A stretch of 64,000 nucleotides of DNA from CAZENU01 sp965117035 (GTDB taxonomy: Bacteria; Chloroflexota; Dehalococcoidia; Lucifugimonadales; CAZENU01), in the NCBI GenBank assembly GCA_965117035.1, contig OZ220748.1:1674001-1738000 (forward strand), read 5' to 3'. Both the position numbers and the translations under genes were made by a program. The notes beneath the pieces were generated by a model. The model had not been told where the DNA came from. It made no database searches and saw only the letters and a program-made list of their open reading frames with translations. Positions 60,579 through 64,000 of the stretch are shown piece after piece (position 1 is the stretch's first letter; every line of letters starts with the position of its first letter).

Positions 60579-61691
60579 ATGACGCACCCCAACTCGGCCG
60601 ACGTCGTCGTGGTGGGAGGCGGCATCGTCGGCGTGTCGACAGCCTGCTTTCTCGGCGAGGCGGGTCTCCGCACGGTGATCGTCGAGCGCGACGGGGTAGG
60701 CCGCCACGCGTCCGGGTTCGCCTACGGCGGCCTGACCGGCCTGGTCGCGCCGGGGCCGATCCAGCCGCTGGCCCGGGCGGGGATGCGAATCCACCGCGAG
60801 CTGGCGCAGTCTCTTCCCGAGCAGACGGGCGCCAACATCGAGTTCAGGCGTCGGCCAGCCCTGGCGCTCGCCCTCACCGAAGAGGAGGCCGAGGCGGCGA
60901 AGGGCGAGATGGGCTGGCGAACTGCCGAAGAGGGCTACGAGGTGCGCTGGGTCGAGCCGGGCGACGTCGCTTCTATCGAGCCGCGGGTCTCCGCGGTCAC
61001 CTTCGGCGGCGTGTACACGGAGGGCGTCTTCGACCTGAACCCGTACCGGTTCATGCTGGCGCTCACAAAGGCCGCCGAGCTGAAGGGCGCGTCGGTCGTG
61101 ACCGGCCGGGTCTCCGGGCTGACGCGGGAGGGCGACCGGGTCACCGGCGTCGCGCTGGACGGCGCCGAGATCGCGACCGGGCACGTGGTGCTCGCGATGG
61201 GCCCGTGGGCGGAGGCGGCGACGACGTGGGTGGGGACATCGATGCCTGTCCGCCCGCTGAAGGGCCAGATCCTGCGCCTGAGGGCGCCCGGCCCCCCGAT
61301 CAGTACCTCGATAGGCTGGGACGGCAACTACGCCGTCACCAAGCCGGACGGCCTCGTGTGGACGGGCACGACGGAAGAGGAGGTCGGCTTCGACGAGAGG
61401 CATTCAGCCGAGGCGCGGGAGCATATCACGCGCAATTTCATGCGGGTGCTGCCGTTCCTGGGCGAGGCCGAGCTGGTGCGCCAGACGGCGTGTCTTCGCC
61501 CGATCACGCCGGACCGCCTGCCGCTACTGGGCCGCGCGCCTGGGCTGGATAACGTCTACGTCGCCACAGGCGCCGGGCGCTCGGGGATACTCCTGGGACC
61601 GGCGATGGGCAAGGCCGCCGCCGACCTGGTCACGAGGGGCGAGTCGACGATCCCCACAGGCCCGTTCGACCTGGGCCGGTTCAGGCGGTAG
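60579..61691 (+). CDS. FAD-dependent oxidoreductase (DAO/glycine oxidase family)
   Basis: A 370-residue D-amino-acid-oxidase-fold flavoprotein. The Rossmann motif is DVVVVGGGIVGVSTACFL, then IVERDGVGRHASG; the C-terminal FAD contact VYVATGAGRSGILLGPAMG is intact. Relatives oxidise glycine, sarcosine, D-amino acids or related amines; the substrate is unknown. It starts 1 nt after the HtrA stop, so the two are co-transcribed, though no functional link is obvious. Confidence 0.9.
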   Translation: MTHPNSADVVVVGGGIVGVSTACFLGEAGLRTVIVERDGVGRHASGFAYGGLTGLVAPGPIQPLARAGMRIHRELAQSLPEQTGANIEFRRRPALALALTEEEAEAAKGEMGWRTAEEGYEVRWVEPGDVASIEPRVSAVTFGGVYTEGVFDLNPYRFMLALTKAAELKGASVVTGRVSGLTREGDRVTGVALDGAEIATGHVVLAMGPWAEAATTWVGTSMPVRPLKGQILRLRAPGPPISTSIGWDGNYAVTKPDGLVWTGTTEEEVGFDERHSAEAREHITRNFMRVLPFLGEAELVRQTACLRPITPDRLPLLGRAPGLDNVYVATGAGRSGILLGPAMGKAAADLVTRGESTIPTGPFDLGRFRR

Positions 61692-61790
61692 CGGCCCGCG
61701 GGTCCGCCGCGGCCCGGACGACACGACTGAGCCGCGCCTTCGTCACCAGGCCTTCACTCCGTACGTGACGCCGCTCGCGGCGCCGGGATG

Positions 61791-63167
61791 TCACATGGGG
61801 CCCCTGGACAGGCCCATCTCGCCCTCCAGCTTCCAGAGCGCCAGGTCGATGGCGTGCACGATCTCGTCGACCTCGGCCCTGGTGATGCACAGCGGCGGGT
61901 TCATGCTCATGAGGTCGCCGGACATCCGGTAGAGCAGCCCGCTGTTCCGGAAGCTCTCGTTGAGCCGGTCGGCGATCTTGAGGTCGGGGGAGAAGCCTGC
62001 TTTCGTGCCCCTGTCGCTGACCAGCTCGGCGGCGACGATCATGCCAATGCCGCGTACGTCGCCGACGACCTGGTGGTCGGCCTTCAGCCCCTCGAGCTGC
62101 TCCTTGAAGTAGTCGCCTACGGCCGCGGCGTTTTCGACGAGCCCCTCGGTCTCGATGATCTCGATGTTCTTGAGCGCGGCGGCCGCGGCTACCGGGTGGC
62201 CGGTGAAGGTGAAAACGTGGCGCAGCTCCCTGCCCTCGCCGACGAACGCGCCGGCGACTTCCTCGGTGGCGATGGCGGCGCCGAGCGGGACGTAGCTGGA
62301 GACGATGCCCTTGGCGACGGCCATGATGTCGGGCTCGAGGTCCCAGTGCTCGGAGCCGAACATCCTGCCGGTGCGGCCGAAGCCGTTGACGACCTCGTCG
62401 GCGATGAGCAGTACGCCGTACTTCGTACATATCTCGCGGACCATGGGCCAGTACTCGTCGCCGGGGACGGCGGCGCCCTTGGGCGTCGCGACCGGCTCGC
62501 CGATGAATGCGGCGACGGTGTCGGGGTTGTGGAAGAGTATCTGCTTCTCGACCTCCTCTGCGCACCTGACGGCGCACTCGGAGGCCGTCTCGCCTCCCAG
62601 CTCGCAGCGGTACGGGTTTGGCTGCGGGACGTAGATCATACCGGGCGGCGCCGGCTCGTACTCCTCGCGGCCCAGGTGTCCGCCGCCGAGCCAGAGCGTC
62701 GCGCCCGTGCCGCCGTGGTATGAGCCCCTGCGGCTGACGATCTTGTACCGGCCCTTGACGCCCATGCGGTGGTGGTACGCGCGGGCGATCTTGACGGCCG
62801 TCTCGACGGCCTCGGAGCCGCCGCTGACCGGGAAGACGCGGGACAGGCTGCCGGGGGCGAGCTGCGCCACCTTCTCGGTGAGCCTGACCGTAACCTCGGT
62901 GGTCGTTCTCTGGGGAAAGAAGGCGAGCTGCCTCATCTGTTCGTAGGCGGCGTCGGCGATCTCGGTGCGGCCGTAGCCGACGTTGACGGAGGCGTATCCG
63001 CCGTTGACGTCGATCCACGTCTTGCCGGTGGAGTCGACGACCTTGACTCCGTGCCCGTCCACGATGACGTCCGGGCCGCCCTCTTCGGCCATCTGGGTCC
63101 AGTCGCGCCCGGCTGGCCAGAGGTGCTGCGCCGCCGCGCGCTGTACGGTATCGGTATCGACGACCAT
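61791..63167 (-). CDS. Class III (omega-type) PLP-dependent aminotransferase
   Basis: A 458-residue fold-type I aminotransferase. The PLP aspartate motif is LLIADEVVNGFGRTG and the Schiff-base lysine is in IMAVAKGIVSSYVPLG; VSGGSEAVETAVKIAR and the GSYHGGTGATLWLGGG stretch match the phosphate-binding region. Such enzymes move amino groups from beta-alanine, taurine, GABA or polyamines. AGGAG precedes the ATG. It converges with the FAD oxidoreductase gene, hinting at amine catabolism, which is an inference only. Confidence 0.93.
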   Translation of the reverse strand: MVVDTDTVQRAAAQHLWPAGRDWTQMAEEGGPDVIVDGHGVKVVDSTGKTWIDVNGGYASVNVGYGRTEIADAAYEQMRQLAFFPQRTTTEVTVRLTEKVAQLAPGSLSRVFPVSGGSEAVETAVKIARAYHHRMGVKGRYKIVSRRGSYHGGTGATLWLGGGHLGREEYEPAPPGMIYVPQPNPYRCELGGETASECAVRCAEEVEKQILFHNPDTVAAFIGEPVATPKGAAVPGDEYWPMVREICTKYGVLLIADEVVNGFGRTGRMFGSEHWDLEPDIMAVAKGIVSSYVPLGAAIATEEVAGAFVGEGRELRHVFTFTGHPVAAAAALKNIEIIETEGLVENAAAVGDYFKEQLEGLKADHQVVGDVRGIGMIVAAELVSDRGTKAGFSPDLKIADRLNESFRNSGLLYRMSGDLMSMNPPLCITRAEVDEIVHAIDLALWKLEGEMGLSRGPM

Positions 63168-63426
63168 TGGCCGGCTCCTTGTTTACTGGTGGTCTGGACT
63201 GGCCCGCGATGCCATCCTACTCCCGCGGTTCGGGCGGCACAAGCCTCCGTGTTCCGCGACGCCAGTCCTCCTGCTGCGGTTGCGCGCGATCCTGGATACG
63301 CGCCGACGAAGCGTCGGCGCAGCCCGGGGCGAACGGATCGAGTGGACGGCTACCGGTGAATCCCCGCCCTCGTCCGCGCGAGCGCAGGCTCTGAGCGGGA
63401 GCGCCGGGGCAATCGCGGCGGGACTG

Positions 63427-64000
63427 CTATCGGGGGGCCGGCAGGAGCTCCCGCGCGAACTTGTCCAGCCGGGCGAGGCTTGGCTTCTCGGGCTCCTCGG
63501 GGATGCTCACAATGACGCGGTCGGCTCCGGCTTCACGGTAGGCGCGGACCGCGTCCGGGTCTGGAGCGCAGTCGGCGATGGTTATCTCGATGGAGGCCGG
63601 ATCGCGGTCCGTCTGCTCGCAGAGGCGGTCCAGGGTCGCGCGGCCGCGGCGCACGTGCTCCGGGGTAACGCGGATGGGAATCCAGCCGTCGCCCCACTCG
63701 ACGATGCGGCGAAACGACGCCCTGGCCCTCGTACCGAGCAGCAGCGGCAGGTGCGGCTCGCGGGCCGGATTCGGGTAGCAGTAGACGGGCGGGAAATCGT
63801 AGTAGTCGCCGTGGTGCTCGGCTCGCTCCTGCGTCCAGAGCGCCTTCATCACGGCGGCGGCCTCGGCGGCCTGGGTCCACCGTCGGGGGAAGTCGACTCC
63901 GAAGATCGCGGCCTCCTCCTCCACGGAGCCGACGCCGATGCCGAACAGGAACCTGCCGCCGCTATGTGCGTCGAGGGTGGCGGCGCGCTTGGCGAGCAGC
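63427..64000 (-). CDS. Luciferase-like (LLM class, probably F420-dependent) oxidoreductase, 5' end cut off
   Basis: About 190 C-terminal residues are visible; the N-terminus lies beyond the right edge. The segment LLAKRAATLDAHSGGRFLFG followed by IGVGSVEEEA is the conserved LLM cofactor-side region. LPLLLGTRARASFRRIVEWGDGWIP follows, typical of the class. F420 use is inferred from the family, not shown. No partner is seen. Confidence 0.87.
   Translation of the reverse strand, partial: LLAKRAATLDAHSGGRFLFGIGVGSVEEEAAIFGVDFPRRWTQAAEAAAVMKALWTQERAEHHGDYYDFPPVYCYPNPAREPHLPLLLGTRARASFRRIVEWGDGWIPIRVTPEHVRRGRATLDRLCEQTDRDPASIEITIADCAPDPDAVRAYREAGADRVIVSIPEEPEKPSLARLDKFARELLPAPR

Overview
The window reads as a chromosomal segment of a high-GC, free-living bacterium. 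The gene set (fused AccD-AccA, HpnCDE squalene genes, an F420-type luciferase-like oxidoreductase, family 5 solute-binding lipoproteins, and the order yceD-rpmF-fabD-nusB-acpP) would fit a Chloroflexota lineage of the Dehalococcoidia/SAR202 type. That placement is an inference from gene content, not from a marker gene. I saw no rRNA, tRNA or CRISPR array. Most coding sequence is very GC-rich. Lower-GC patches coincide with toxin-antitoxin-like and other accessory genes (about 7.2-8.5, 23.3-24.2, 29.5-30.5 and 38.2-39.1 kb).

Layout, left to right. 0-7 kb: a truncated S9 peptidase, both subunits of a CoA-transferase, a GNAT acetyltransferase, an M24 peptidase and an MFS exporter. 7.2-12.8 kb: a MerR/DUF433 plus DUF5615 pair runs directly into a squalene operon (polyprenyl synthase, HpnC, HpnD, HpnE). 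12.8-15.4 kb: a housekeeping operon behind a clear promoter (YceD, L32, FabD, NusB, ACP). 16-23 kb: family 4 uracil-DNA glycosylase, RNase J, FtsK and fused AccDA.

23.3-34.3 kb, minus strand: a branched-chain amino acid locus, ilvB-ilvN-ilvC-(three accessory genes)-leuA-leuC-(HEPN, MntA, HepT)-leuD. It is led by a T-box riboswitch with its own promoter and an intrinsic terminator; the specifier looks like a Leu codon. leuB is not in the window. The most unusual feature here is the toxin-antitoxin-like cassette wedged between leuC and leuD.

34.6-54.6 kb is a carbohydrate-use and accessory region. It holds a GH38 alpha-mannosidase coupled to an ABM monooxygenase, DUF2971, VapBC, a GMC oxidoreductase with its small subunit, and a recent tandem duplication of a 535-residue six-hairpin-type protein with its promoter. 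It continues with an IS481-family element, a Phd/VapC pair, a HicB with a frameshifted HicA, a VOC protein, an RraA-like/TPP-enzyme pair and a GH15 glucoamylase-like enzyme. 54.8-64 kb: two orphan solute-binding lipoproteins, HU, an HtrA protease, an FAD oxidoreductase, a class III aminotransferase and a truncated luciferase-like oxidoreductase.

Non-coding space is rich in repeats: dRS3-like ATTCCC/GGGAAT palindromes (one inside a gene), an eight-unit 36/37-bp tandem array, a dispersed element with at least three copies, CTATCCACTA micro-repeats, and a cluster of inverted TGTTCCA heptamers. A recurring pattern is that toxin-like modules sit nearly seamlessly upstream of biosynthetic genes (10 nt before the isoprenoid operon, 3 nt before leuD).
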